DNA of 64,000 nucleotides, from the NCBI RefSeq assembly GCF_007830445.1, contig NZ_VLKR01000003.1, positions 186,001 through 250,000 of the forward strand, given 5' to 3'. The DNA comes from Sphingobacterium siyangense (GTDB taxonomy: Bacteria > Bacteroidota > Bacteroidia > Sphingobacteriales > Sphingobacteriaceae). The position numbers were made by a program, and so were the translations under genes. The notes below the pieces were generated by a model. That model was not told the DNA's origin. It worked only from the letters and a program-made list of their open reading frames with translations, and made no database searches. How positions within the stretch are numbered: the first letter of the stretch is position 1; the number at the start of each line of letters is the position of its first letter. Shown one piece after another: positions 37,294 through 45,839 of the stretch.

Positions 37294-38528
37294 ACAGGAT
37301 TGCTTTTGAGGTATTTCATAATTATCGGTGTTGCTCCTGCTTTCTGCAGAACATATTCACGGGCCAATTTTCCGGCCTCTTGACGGACAGTCTGATCTTG
37401 TAAAACAGCAAAAACTTTCTTTAATTCTTTAGCACTGGCAATGGCGAAACCCGATCCATTTTGTACGAGATCTTTCGCTTCCTGAAATTTCTTGAAATTT
37501 GGTCCAAATAGAACCGGTATGCCATATGTTGCTGCCTCTAGAGTGTTATGTATTCCAACGCCAAAACCACCACCAATATAGGCCAGTTGGCCATACCCAT
37601 ACAAAGACGAAAGCATACCAATGTTATCGATAACCAGTACCTTTGAATTGGCTATTGTTGCGGCATCGTAGGTAGCCATGTCCGAAAAGCGGAGTGCCTT
37701 CGGCCAAAGGTTAAAAATGCTCGCCAGATGTGATTCATTGATTTCATGCGGAGCCAAGATCAGCTTATAGTCTGAATAATCCAAAAGCAATTCCTGTAGA
37801 GCCAGCTCATCCTCGGGCCAGGTACTTCCTGCAACCAGCGCCGGATTTTCCCCAATAAATTGGCTGATCTCAGGAATCATTTTTCTGCTTTTAGGAATGT
37901 CTACCACACGATCAAAACGTGTATCTCCGGCTAACCCGGCATTCCGTATCCCAAATTCTTTCAAAAGACGTACACTTTCTTCATTTTGCACAAAGAAGTA
38001 AGTCACATAACTTAAAATTTTCAGAAAAAAAGTACCATAGGCCTGAAAGAAAATCTGATCGGGTCTAAATATTGCTGAGATCAAAAACAAGGGAATGCCC
38101 CGTCTATGCAGGCCTTCAAAAAAATAATACCAATATTCATATTTCGTAAACACAGCGAAACTTGGATTGATCAAGTCGAGAAAAAGCCGTGCGTGCTGAG
38201 CAGTATCGTAGGGGAGATAAAAAACATAATCGGCCAAAGCAGTGTTTTTTCTGATTTCATAGCCAGAGGGAGAATAAAATGTTACAATTATTTTATGATC
38301 CAAATAATTATTTTTCACTGCTTCCAGGACAGGTCTTCCTTGCTCAAATTCCCCCAATGAAGCAAAGTGAAACCAAATATGTTTTTGGGAAGAATCAACC
38401 GTTTGTTTCATCCTCGAATACCAGTCTTTTCGTCCCTCTACCATGAGCTTGGCTTTGGCATGAAAAGGAGCCAAAATACGCAGTAAGAGTCCATAAAGAA
38501 AGATTCCAATTGAATAAAGCAAACGCAT
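37284..38528 (-). CDS. waaA: 3-deoxy-D-manno-octulosonic acid (Kdo) transferase
   Basis: Inner-membrane-associated GT30 enzyme that adds Kdo to lipid A precursor; 414 residues. An N-terminal hydrophobic anchor (~4-22) is followed by the N-domain motif HFASLGEFEQGRPVLEA, FTKYEYWYYFFEGL and GDTRFDRV, then the nucleotide-sugar domain with GSTWPEDE, LAPHEINESHL and AYIGGGFGVGIHNTLEAATYGIP. ATG at 38526-38528. Divergent from the sugar-nucleotide genes. Confidence 0.95.
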   Translation of the reverse strand: MRLLYSIGIFLYGLLLRILAPFHAKAKLMVEGRKDWYSRMKQTVDSSQKHIWFHFASLGEFEQGRPVLEAVKNNYLDHKIIVTFYSPSGYEIRKNTALADYVFYLPYDTAQHARLFLDLINPSFAVFTKYEYWYYFFEGLHRRGIPLFLISAIFRPDQIFFQAYGTFFLKILSYVTYFFVQNEESVRLLKEFGIRNAGLAGDTRFDRVVDIPKSRKMIPEISQFIGENPALVAGSTWPEDELALQELLLDYSDYKLILAPHEINESHLASIFNLWPKALRFSDMATYDAATIANSKVLVIDNIGMLSSLYGYGQLAYIGGGFGVGIHNTLEAATYGIPVLFGPNFKKFQEAKDLVQNGSGFAIASAKELKKVFAVLQDQTVRQEAGKLAREYVLQKAGATPIIMKYLKSNPVKI

Positions 38529-38554
38529 GTTTTTAAAATAATGTTTATCTTAGT

Positions 38555-38562
38555 CAAAGATA
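38555..38562 (-). promoter_or_regulatory. -7 element of waaA
   Basis: TATCTTTG on the minus strand, 26 bases before the waaA ATG. Confidence 0.45.
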
Positions 38563-38593
38563 TTAAACCCATTTCATTAAACGGAACCATTGA

Positions 38594-39586
38594 GTGGAAA
38601 ATAAACATCGCAAACGGATTTTGATAACAGGAGCAGCTGGCTTCCTCGGTTCTCACCTTTGCGATCGCTTTATTGCGGAAGATTACGATGTAATTGGAAT
38701 GGACAACCTGATTACCGGAGATCTACAGAATATAGCACATCTATTTAAGTTGGAAAATTTTGACTTCTATCATCACGATGTCTCAAAATTTGTGCACGTT
38801 CCCGGGCACTTGGATTATATCCTGCATTTCGCTTCGCCAGCCAGTCCCGTTGATTACCTTAAAATTCCCATACAAACATTGAAGGTAGGATCTTTGGGCA
38901 CACATAATCTCTTGGGCCTAGCGCGTGCTAAACAAGCACGCATTTTGGTAGCCTCCACCTCTGAGGTATATGGCGATCCACTGGTTTCACCACAATCCGA
39001 GGACTACTGGGGCAATGTAAATCCCGTGGGACCTCGTGGTGTATACGATGAAGCGAAGCGCTTCCAAGAGGCAATAACGATGGCCTATCACAATGCACAT
39101 GGTCTGGATACCCGTATTGTCAGGATATTTAACACCTTTGGTTCCAGAATGCGTCTCAATGACGGCAGAGCTATTCCCACCTTTATCGCACAAGCGATAC
39201 GTGGCGAAGACATCACGATTTTTGGCGATGGTTCACAAACACGATCATTCTGTTATATTGACGACCAGGTCGAAGGCATCTTTCGCTTGTTGCATTCGGC
39301 ATGTGCTACACCTATAAATATTGGTAATCCAGACGAAATCAGCTTGCTACAATTGGCCCATGAAATTGTCGAATTGACAGACAGCTCGAGTAAAATCGTC
39401 TACGAACCATTACCGGTTGATGATCCCAAACAACGGAAACCCGATATTGGCTTGGCCAAATCAAAATTAGCCTGGGAACCTCAAATAGACCGAAAAACAG
39501 GATTGAAAAAAACCATAGCATTTTACAAAAAGATCCCTTTGGATAACTTATCACATAAAGACTTTACTTACTATAATCAACAATAA
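38594..39586 (+). CDS. UDP-glucuronate decarboxylase (UDP-xylose synthase family)
   Basis: NAD-dependent extended SDR of 330 residues. [14 protein letters not shown] binds [21 protein letters not shown] and the catalytic Y-x3-K in [14 protein letters not shown] are typical of UXS/ArnA-C-like decarboxylases, with [19 protein letters not shown]. The product would be UDP-xylose or a 4-keto pentose for surface polysaccharide. The start is GTG at 38594; no ATG lies before the Rossmann fold. Its stop overlaps the galE start by one base. Confidence 0.88.
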   Translation: MENKHRKRILITGAAGFLGSHLCDRFIAEDYDVIGMDNLITGDLQNIAHLFKLENFDFYHHDVSKFVHVPGHLDYILHFASPASPVDYLKIPIQTLKVGSLGTHNLLGLARAKQARILVASTSEVYGDPLVSPQSEDYWGNVNPVGPRGVYDEAKRFQEAITMAYHNAHGLDTRIVRIFNTFGSRMRLNDGRAIPTFIAQAIRGEDITIFGDGSQTRSFCYIDDQVEGIFRLLHSACATPINIGNPDEISLLQLAHEIVELTDSSSKIVYEPLPVDDPKQRKPDIGLAKSKLAWEPQIDRKTGLKKTIAFYKKIPLDNLSHKDFTYYNQQ

Positions 39587-40617
39587 TGAACAAAAAAATA
39601 CTAGTCACAGGAGGAACAGGTTATATCGGTTCGCACACAGTAGTCGAACTACATCAAGCAGGATATGTACCTGTCATCGTGGATGATCTGTCCAATTCAA
39701 ACATCAAAATTTTGGATCAGGTTGAAAAGATCATCGGCGTTAGACCTGAATTTCACCAATTTGACCTTTGTGACACAGAACGCGTGAATGAATTTGTAAA
39801 AAACAATACCGATATCTCAGGAATTATCCATTTTGCGGCCTCTAAAGCTGTAGGTGAATCTGTACAGAAGCCTTTGAAATATTACCACAACAATTTCTTC
39901 TCGTTAATTAACTTATTAGAGGCATATCAAAATAAGCCTATTAATTTTGTCTTTTCTTCAAGCTGTACCGTATATGGTGAGCCAGACTACTTACCTGTAG
40001 ACGAGAGTGCTCCCGTGAAAAAGGCAACCTCTCCTTATGGAAATACAAAACAAATTGCTGAAGAAATTCTACAGGAAACTGCTGCTGCATATGACAACTA
40101 CAATATTATTGCGCTCCGTTATTTCAACCCTGTAGGTGCACATGAGTCGGCACTGATCGGTGAATTACCAAACGGTGTTCCTCAGAACCTGCTTCCTTTT
40201 ATCACACAAACAGCCATTGGAAAAAGAGAAAAATTGACGGTATTTGGCTCTGATTACGACACACCGGACGGATCTTGTATCCGCGACTATATCCACGTTG
40301 TTGATTTAGCAAAAGCTCACGTTGCAGCAATCAGATTATTGGAAAAAGGCAACCCGAACGGAAAATACGATGTCTTTAATGTGGGAACAGGAAATGGATA
40401 TTCTGTCCTTGAAGCGATCAAGGCTTTTGAGAAAGCTTCAGGACAAAAATTAAATTACGAATTTGGTCCACGTCGTGACGGAGATATCATCAAAGTTTAC
40501 GGGGACGTCACTAAATCGGCCAATCAGTTGCATTGGAAAGCAGCACTTGGTATTGATGAAATGATGGCTTCTGCCTGGGCATGGGAAAAAAATCTGAAGG
40601 AAAATCCATTGGATTAA
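39586..40617 (+). CDS. galE: UDP-glucose 4-epimerase
   Basis: 343 residues interconverting UDP-glucose and UDP-galactose. It shows NAD motif GGTGYIGSHTVVEL, SSSCTVYGEPDYLPV, catalytic Y-x3-K in SPYGNTKQIAEEIL, ALRYFNPVGAHESALIGE and the GalE-specific YDTPDGSCIRDYIHV. Translationally coupled (TAATG) to the decarboxylase gene. A T-less hairpin follows at 40668-40696. Confidence 0.95.
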   Translation: MNKKILVTGGTGYIGSHTVVELHQAGYVPVIVDDLSNSNIKILDQVEKIIGVRPEFHQFDLCDTERVNEFVKNNTDISGIIHFAASKAVGESVQKPLKYYHNNFFSLINLLEAYQNKPINFVFSSSCTVYGEPDYLPVDESAPVKKATSPYGNTKQIAEEILQETAAAYDNYNIIALRYFNPVGAHESALIGELPNGVPQNLLPFITQTAIGKREKLTVFGSDYDTPDGSCIRDYIHVVDLAKAHVAAIRLLEKGNPNGKYDVFNVGTGNGYSVLEAIKAFEKASGQKLNYEFGPRRDGDIIKVYGDVTKSANQLHWKAALGIDEMMASAWAWEKNLKENPLD

Positions 40618-40667
40618 ACAGTAGCCTCTGCTGCTACAGCAAAGCATTATACCCAGCTTAACTTTAT

Positions 40668-40696
40668 ATGACCGTCTTAAAAACGTAGACGGTCAT
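40668..40696. repeat. Perfect inverted repeat between convergent galE and TPR/LuxR genes
   Basis: 10-bp arms ATGACCGTCT/AGACGGTCAT (40668-40677 with 40687-40696), loop of nine bases. No T tract on either side, so termination would have to be atypical; other roles possible. Confidence 0.55.
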
Positions 40697-40739
40697 AACT
40701 TGGCTCCCAAAGGGTCCTTCTGCCAACTGAAGGTCGACA

Positions 40740-42482
40740 TTAAACAAACTCCTTGTCGGAAATATATTCCATGAGCATCCCGGCCTGATCTCCGAGCTTC
40801 TTTTTCAAGCGCTGCATAGATTTTTTTATCGCGTCTGGAGTAACCCCCAATACGTTGGCTACTTCCTTATTATTTAGCCCCAGTTTCATAAGCACAATTA
40901 CCCTCAGATTAGATTCCGTTATATCGGGAAATCTAGATTGTATATCCTGGAGTAAATTGGGAAATTCTTTTACAATCAATAATTTAAATTCCTGCCATTT
41001 CTCTTCAGTGATGAGATGTGACTGCAACAATATTTTTAGCTCCTCGCGATCTTTTTCAACAACATTCCCTTTTTCTTCAAGCATCGCAGAAAGTACATTT
41101 ATCTGTTCATTATTCCGCTTAAGATAAGCGACGTATTCTTCAACTTGGCTTTTAGAACTCACCAGTTCCCTGTCTAATTCTGCTTTTGTATACTTTAAAT
41201 TAAGAAGCTGATATTCATAGTCACGTATCCGTTTTCTAGCACGGGATCGAATAGCATTATAAATAAAAAAGAATAATACCAATACCAATAAACTTAATAT
41301 TAGCCATAATCGCCTCTCAGCTTGCTTTTTCTTAATAACAGCTTGTGCCAGCGATAATTTATCGGCGTACTTTTGCTTGTCGGCCATAAACTTCAATTGG
41401 GACAATACTGGATCACCATCTAAAAAACGTAATGAGTCTTGGAGACGTTCTATTCTTCTTCGTGCATTCAGCTCACGACCTATATCGTTACTTTGCATCG
41501 CCAAATTCAACTTGTGAATCTCAAGTTCAAGTATTGTCTTCTTATCATCCGAGCCCAATAAAAGAGATTCAGCTTCCGCAATCATATGACGAACATCCTT
41601 CGTTTCCTTATTCGCTATATTTAATCGAATACGCATCACTAAGGCGAAAATTGTATTTCGGTCATTCCCAAGAGATCTGGAAATCTCAAGATCTTTATCT
41701 AGGAGCGATAAAGCCTTATGGTAATCCTTCATACCTTCAAACACAGCCGCCTGATTACCTAAGATCTTCGCGTAGCGTAATGAGTCATTTTCTGAAAGTG
41801 CTAAAGTTTGAGCCAATTCAAAAATTTTCATTGCCTGCAAGGTATCACCACCACTTTTCAATGTCAGTAAACCTAAATTGTCCAAGATTTCAGCTTTCAA
41901 TTTCGGTGAAATTTGTTCTTGTCGTTGCCCTAAATCCAGATATTTAATTCCAGAAGTATAATCACCTAAAGTTCCAAAAAAATAGCCAAGCTTCTTGTAA
42001 GTTTGCGTTAGGTCTAAAACAAGCTCTTTCGGTATATCTTCAAGCCCTTTCTCTCCTTCCAAGATAAAAGGTAATGCCTCAGAGGCTTTCAGGCATCGAT
42101 ATAGGTAAAAGCCATACATTACCTTTACCCAAATGCGTACATTTTGATAGCTATAGCCTTCTTCAAGGTCCAGCGCTTTTAAATAGTATTTATCACTAAA
42201 GTTATTTCTTGCGCCTTCGGCATTAAACGACTGATCCGCCAGTAAACAATAATAGATTGCCAAAAGTGCCTTATCATTTTTTCGTACCGCTTGGCTAAAA
42301 TATGGTGCAAGATATTTGCTTAACGACAGACTAGAGGATTGATACTGCGCTGATTCTTTTATAATTGTTTCGTAAAAGTTCTTCTCCTCAATCGAGGAAT
42401 TGGAATCCATTAAATCCATCCCGTAGACAACATGACAAGGTATGATTGTTAGGAAAAGAAAAAATAGAAGACATCGAAACAT
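40740..42482 (-). CDS. TPR-repeat membrane protein with C-terminal LuxR-type HTH
   Basis: 580 residues. Signal peptide (~1-21), then about 350 residues of TPR-like helical repeats predicted in the periplasm (SGIKYLDLGQRQ, KDYHKALSLLDKDLEISRSL), one membrane segment (~391-411), a long cytoplasmic coiled coil (~415-500) and a GerE/LuxR-type helix-turn-helix (GLNNKEVANVLGVTPDAIKKSM) near the C-terminus. This puts a sensor and DNA-binding domain on one membrane-spanning chain, a layout seen in this phylum. Targets unknown. Confidence 0.85.
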   Translation of the reverse strand: MFRCLLFFLFLTIIPCHVVYGMDLMDSNSSIEEKNFYETIIKESAQYQSSSLSLSKYLAPYFSQAVRKNDKALLAIYYCLLADQSFNAEGARNNFSDKYYLKALDLEEGYSYQNVRIWVKVMYGFYLYRCLKASEALPFILEGEKGLEDIPKELVLDLTQTYKKLGYFFGTLGDYTSGIKYLDLGQRQEQISPKLKAEILDNLGLLTLKSGGDTLQAMKIFELAQTLALSENDSLRYAKILGNQAAVFEGMKDYHKALSLLDKDLEISRSLGNDRNTIFALVMRIRLNIANKETKDVRHMIAEAESLLLGSDDKKTILELEIHKLNLAMQSNDIGRELNARRRIERLQDSLRFLDGDPVLSQLKFMADKQKYADKLSLAQAVIKKKQAERRLWLILSLLVLVLFFFIYNAIRSRARKRIRDYEYQLLNLKYTKAELDRELVSSKSQVEEYVAYLKRNNEQINVLSAMLEEKGNVVEKDREELKILLQSHLITEEKWQEFKLLIVKEFPNLLQDIQSRFPDITESNLRVIVLMKLGLNNKEVANVLGVTPDAIKKSMQRLKKKLGDQAGMLMEYISDKEFV

Positions 42483-42671
42483 ATCGGCACAGGCATTGAA
42501 TTTCGCAATAAAAATAAAAAATAATTTTAATTAAATCATCATGAGACAAAATCAACCAACTACAAACACAGTTAAGATTTAGATCGTAATTAGACCTTAC
42601 ATTCTTTTATTAAAAATAAGAATAGTACATTAAATAATACGCTACTATTGTTCGCTAATTAAACAAAGAAG

Positions 42672-42711
42672 CCGCTTTTTAAAAAGCCTTGTGACTATTC
42701 ACAAAAAGCGG
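42672..42711. repeat. Nested inverted repeats downstream of the cyclo-ligase gene
   Basis: Outer arms CCGCTTTTT/AAAAAGCGG (42672-42680 with 42703-42711). Inside lie an alternative palindrome GCTTTTTAAAAAGC (42674-42687) and a small hairpin TTGTGA/TCACAA-like near 42689-42704. It may act as the terminator of the cyclo-ligase gene, with mutually exclusive folds. Confidence 0.4.
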
Positions 42712-42737
42712 TGCGATTCTTCTTCTGACCAATAGTA

Positions 42738-43322
42738 TTACTTGTCATCAAAAAAATGATAAATATGATCTGGTGTAATAGCTTTCGTTAATTGGACATC
42801 ATATTCATTTTTATCTGCAATAACATCAATTGGATTAAAAAAAGATAGTCCGACACGCTGTACACCAACTTTACAAGACGAGAAAAAACGGTCGTAAAAC
42901 CCTTTTCCATAACCTACTCTATAGCCGAAAAGATCAAAAATTAACAACGGCACTATAATCATATCAATAAGCGATGAAGCTACCTTAATGCCAGAGGTTG
43001 GCTCTGGAATACCCCAGTTGTTCGTCTCAAATCGTGTATGTTCATCCAATATGAAATGTTGCATCGAGTAATCATCAAAATTAGATCGCGAAACAACGAT
43101 CTTTATCTGCGGAAAAAACTCTTGAATATAATTTATTATTAAATATGTATTGGGTTCGTGGTATTTCCCTATGGGAAGGAAAATATGCAAAAATTCGACC
43201 CTTGAGAGATCAAGCTTTGTAAATTGCGAAAGTAATCGTTCATTGAGCGCAGTTTCTCTCTCTAAAGACAATTGACATCGCTTAGTTTTATATTCAAGTC
43301 GTAATTCTTGTTTCGATTTCAT
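42738..43322 (-). CDS. 5-formyltetrahydrofolate cyclo-ligase
   Basis: 194 residues; converts 5-formyl-THF to 5,10-methenyl-THF using ATP. N-terminal RLEYKTKRCQLS, mid-chain FLPIGKYHEPNT (substrate loop) and the nucleotide motif VPLLIFDLFGYRVGYGKGFYDRFF identify the family. Monocistronic, ATG 43320-43322. Between it and efp lie ~250 bases holding only the efp terminator. Confidence 0.93.
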   Translation of the reverse strand: MKSKQELRLEYKTKRCQLSLERETALNERLLSQFTKLDLSRVEFLHIFLPIGKYHEPNTYLIINYIQEFFPQIKIVVSRSNFDDYSMQHFILDEHTRFETNNWGIPEPTSGIKVASSLIDMIIVPLLIFDLFGYRVGYGKGFYDRFFSSCKVGVQRVGLSFFNPIDVIADKNEYDVQLTKAITPDHIYHFFDDK

Positions 43323-43508
43323 TTGTAGAATAGTTATTCCTAAAATTTATTTCCCTTTCTTACCAAAATCCCCATTAAATTCCATCACTTATGCCAAGAT
43401 CAATCAAAAATAGCATTCCTTCCAATTCAATTTTTATTTAAGCTTCAAAAGCAAATAGAAATTCTCGTTCAGAATAGAAAAACCAGGTGTTAAACGCAGT
43501 CTAGTCAT

Positions 43509-43545
43509 AAAAAAAACGGCCTTGTAGCGAGCGCTAACAAGACCG
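43509..43545 (-). terminator. Rho-independent terminator of efp
   Basis: Hairpin with near-perfect arms around CTTGT-AGCG/CGCT-AACAAG (43517-43545) followed on the minus strand by eight T (A run 43509-43516). Confidence 0.85.
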
Positions 43546-43575
43546 AATAATCAACCTAAACCTAAAATCTTTCTA

Positions 43576-44136
43576 TTATTTTACGCGCTCGATATAATTA
43601 CCTGTTTGCGTATCGACTCTTACTTTCTCACCTTGATTAATGAACAACGGTACCATAATTTCAACACCAGTCTCTACAGTTGCTTTTTTCAACGCATTTG
43701 TAGAAGTATCTCCTTTTACAGCCGGTTCAGTATATGTAATTTCTAACTCAACACTTTTTGGAGCTTCTGCCATGATAGGCTCATCACTTTCAAAAGCAAT
43801 AATTACAGTCATTCCCTCTTTCAAGAAACGAGCTGAATCACCGAACAAAAATTTAGGAATATTGAATTGCTCGTATGTATTGTTATCCATTACCACGAAG
43901 AAATCTCCATCCTCATACAAATACTGATAATCGCTAGTTTCTACACGTGCAATTTCTACAGATTCGTCAACTCTAAAACGGTATTCAACTAACTTACCAG
44001 TTTTAACATTACGCATTCTCGCTTGATAAAACGCACGTAAATTGCCTGGTGTACGGTGTATATATTCTTCTACGGATACTAATTCTCCATTAAATCTTAA
44101 GATATTTCCTGATTTTACCTCTGATGCCTTAGCCAT
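43576..44136 (-). CDS. efp: Translation elongation factor P
   Basis: 186 residues, relieves ribosome stalling at proline stretches. KOW-like domain I, OB domains II and III (ITYTEPAVKGDTSTNALKKATVETG and terminal INQGEKVRVDTQTGNYIERVK) are complete. The domain I loop reads HRTPGNLRAF, so the residue aligned with the modified Lys34 of E. coli is Asn32; neither Lys nor the Arg used by EarP is there. Promoter box at 44180-44187. Confidence 0.96.
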   Translation of the reverse strand: MAKASEVKSGNILRFNGELVSVEEYIHRTPGNLRAFYQARMRNVKTGKLVEYRFRVDESVEIARVETSDYQYLYEDGDFFVVMDNNTYEQFNIPKFLFGDSARFLKEGMTVIIAFESDEPIMAEAPKSVELEITYTEPAVKGDTSTNALKKATVETGVEIMVPLFINQGEKVRVDTQTGNYIERVK

Positions 44137-44179
44137 TCTTTGAATTGAACTTTAAACGGTTATCTCATTATTGAGTCGT

Positions 44180-44187
44180 CAAAAGTA
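44180..44187 (-). promoter_or_regulatory. -7 element of efp
   Basis: TACTTTTG on the minus strand, 43 bases before the efp ATG. Confidence 0.45.
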
Positions 44188-44350
44188 CAAAAACTAATTG
44201 TGTTATTAAAATTTCATTCGCTACTTTTTTTTCTGAAAGTGTTTGTTTTTATTGGCCGGAGAGAACCTTCAGTTCACTTTCGTAGCTGTTAATGGTTATG
44301 CAATCTTGATGGTTTATGGGAAATAATCATTTTTGATACAGGACAAAAAA

Positions 44351-44378
44351 CTTTTCTCCTATTTTTAATAGGGCAGAA
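44351..44378 (-). terminator. Probable terminator of the lpx operon
   Basis: Short hairpin CCTATT/AATAGG (44358-44372) with an outer TTTCT/AGAAA arm; on the minus strand TTTTTTG follows a few bases later. Weak stem, moderate confidence. Confidence 0.45.
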
Positions 44379-44393
44379 ACAATTGTTGATCCC

Positions 44394-45023
44394 CTAAGAC
44401 TTGAAATCGACGATAGAAATACTTTCATCGCAGAATTCATACTCTTTTTTTTGGTTGGAACAGACGATAAACAATCTAGATTCCACTTTTGTGCGCTCAA
44501 TTAAACGAAGATACCATTGTTCACCCGCACTATCCAAATTACTTGTAGGCTCATCCAACAAAACCAAGGCAGATGCAGAACAACAAGCTAGCGCTAGCTT
44601 TACACGTTGACGCATGCCTGATGAAAAAAACCGGATCTCTCTGTCAAGCGCATGTTCCAATCCCAATACGTTTACAACAGTTTCTTTATCAAAAGAAGGA
44701 AGATAATTTTTAAATTTAAAATGAAAATCAATCAGCTCGTTTAAGGTAAACTCCTCGATCAGTTCAACATAAGGAGCTGCGAGAGACAGCTGCTGATATA
44801 TAGTTTCCACACCTAGGACTTGGTCTCCATCCGTGTAGATCAATTCACCCGATGAGGGTGTCAAACTACTTGAAAGCACTTTTAGGAAAGTGGACTTCCC
44901 AGAACCATTATGGCCAAGGATGGCATAACTCTTGCCGGACTCGAAGGTATAGTTTATATGCCTAAAAATCCATTCATTGTTATACCTCCTACCAATATCT
45001 TTTAATGTAATTTTCAAATTCAC
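44394..45023 (-). CDS. Orphan ABC transporter ATP-binding protein of the lpx operon
   Basis: 209 residues. Complete ABC ATPase: Walker A GHNGSGKSTF, Q loop, signature FFSSGMRQRVKLALA, Walker B ALVLLDEPTSNLD. No permease gene is adjacent. The start is uncertain: the longest frame uses TTG 45035, while GTG 45021-45023 (MNLKITLKDIGRRY) and TTG 45017 are equally possible; I use the GTG. It lies ~17 bases after lpxA, so an envelope-lipid role is plausible but inferred. Confidence 0.85.
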   Translation of the reverse strand: MNLKITLKDIGRRYNNEWIFRHINYTFESGKSYAILGHNGSGKSTFLKVLSSSLTPSSGELIYTDGDQVLGVETIYQQLSLAAPYVELIEEFTLNELIDFHFKFKNYLPSFDKETVVNVLGLEHALDREIRFFSSGMRQRVKLALACCSASALVLLDEPTSNLDSAGEQWYLRLIERTKVESRLFIVCSNQKKEYEFCDESISIVDFKS

Positions 45024-45040
45024 TAGAATCGACAACGCGA

Positions 45041-45829
45041 CTACATCGCTCTATTATTGAATCCTTTCATGATACCCCGGCCGGAGTTCCGAATAAAATC
45101 CAAAATTTCATCACGGATTTCCGTTGCCTGATATTCAGCTTCTATAATTTCTATTGCTTTAGCCAGGTTTCTGTTTTGGACAAAAAGAATTCGATAAAGA
45201 TTCTGAATCTCGGCAATTTGCTCTTCCGAAAATCCTCTTCTTCTCAATCCAACAGAATTAATACCAGCATAAGAAATCGGTTCACGTGCGGCCTTAACAA
45301 AAGGAGGAATATCCTTACGCACCAATGAACCACCGGTAACAAATGCATGCGAACCAATTTTGACAAATTGGTGAACAGCAACCATTCCAGCAAGTACAAC
45401 ATAATCACCTACTGTAATATGTCCAGCAAGTGTACTGTTGTTCGAAAAAACACAATTATCACCTACTTCACAATCATGTGCAACATGACTATAAGCTTGG
45501 ATCAAACAGTTTTTTCCAATGACCGTTTTATACCTATCCTTGGTTCCTCTATTGATTGTTACACACTCACGAATGGTTGTATTGTCTCCAATTTCAGCTG
45601 TGGTAATCTCACCATCAAATTTTAAATCTTGAGGTTCCCCAGAGATTACTGCACCGGGATATATTTTACAGTTTTTTCCAATTCGAGCTCCATCCATGAT
45701 CGTCACATTTGATCCTATCCAAGTGCCTTCACCAATGACGACATCTTTATAAATGGTTACAAATGGCTCGATGACCACATTTTTAGCAATTTTTGCCTCC
45801 GGATGAATATAAGCTAATGGCTGTATCAT
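45041..45829 (-). CDS. lpxA: UDP-N-acetylglucosamine acyltransferase
   Basis: First enzyme of lipid A synthesis, 262 residues. Left-handed beta-helix hexapeptide repeats (VVIEPFVTIYKDVVIGEGTW, NTTIRECVTINRGT) and catalytic His in AYSHVAHDCEVGDNC; C-terminal helical domain GLRRRGFSEEQIAEI. Starts 10 bases after the lpxC/fabZ stop. Confidence 0.96.
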   Translation of the reverse strand: MIQPLAYIHPEAKIAKNVVIEPFVTIYKDVVIGEGTWIGSNVTIMDGARIGKNCKIYPGAVISGEPQDLKFDGEITTAEIGDNTTIRECVTINRGTKDRYKTVIGKNCLIQAYSHVAHDCEVGDNCVFSNNSTLAGHITVGDYVVLAGMVAVHQFVKIGSHAFVTGGSLVRKDIPPFVKAAREPISYAGINSVGLRRRGFSEEQIAEIQNLYRILFVQNRNLAKAIEIIEAEYQATEIRDEILDFIRNSGRGIMKGFNNRAM

Positions 45830-45839
45830 CTATACTACT

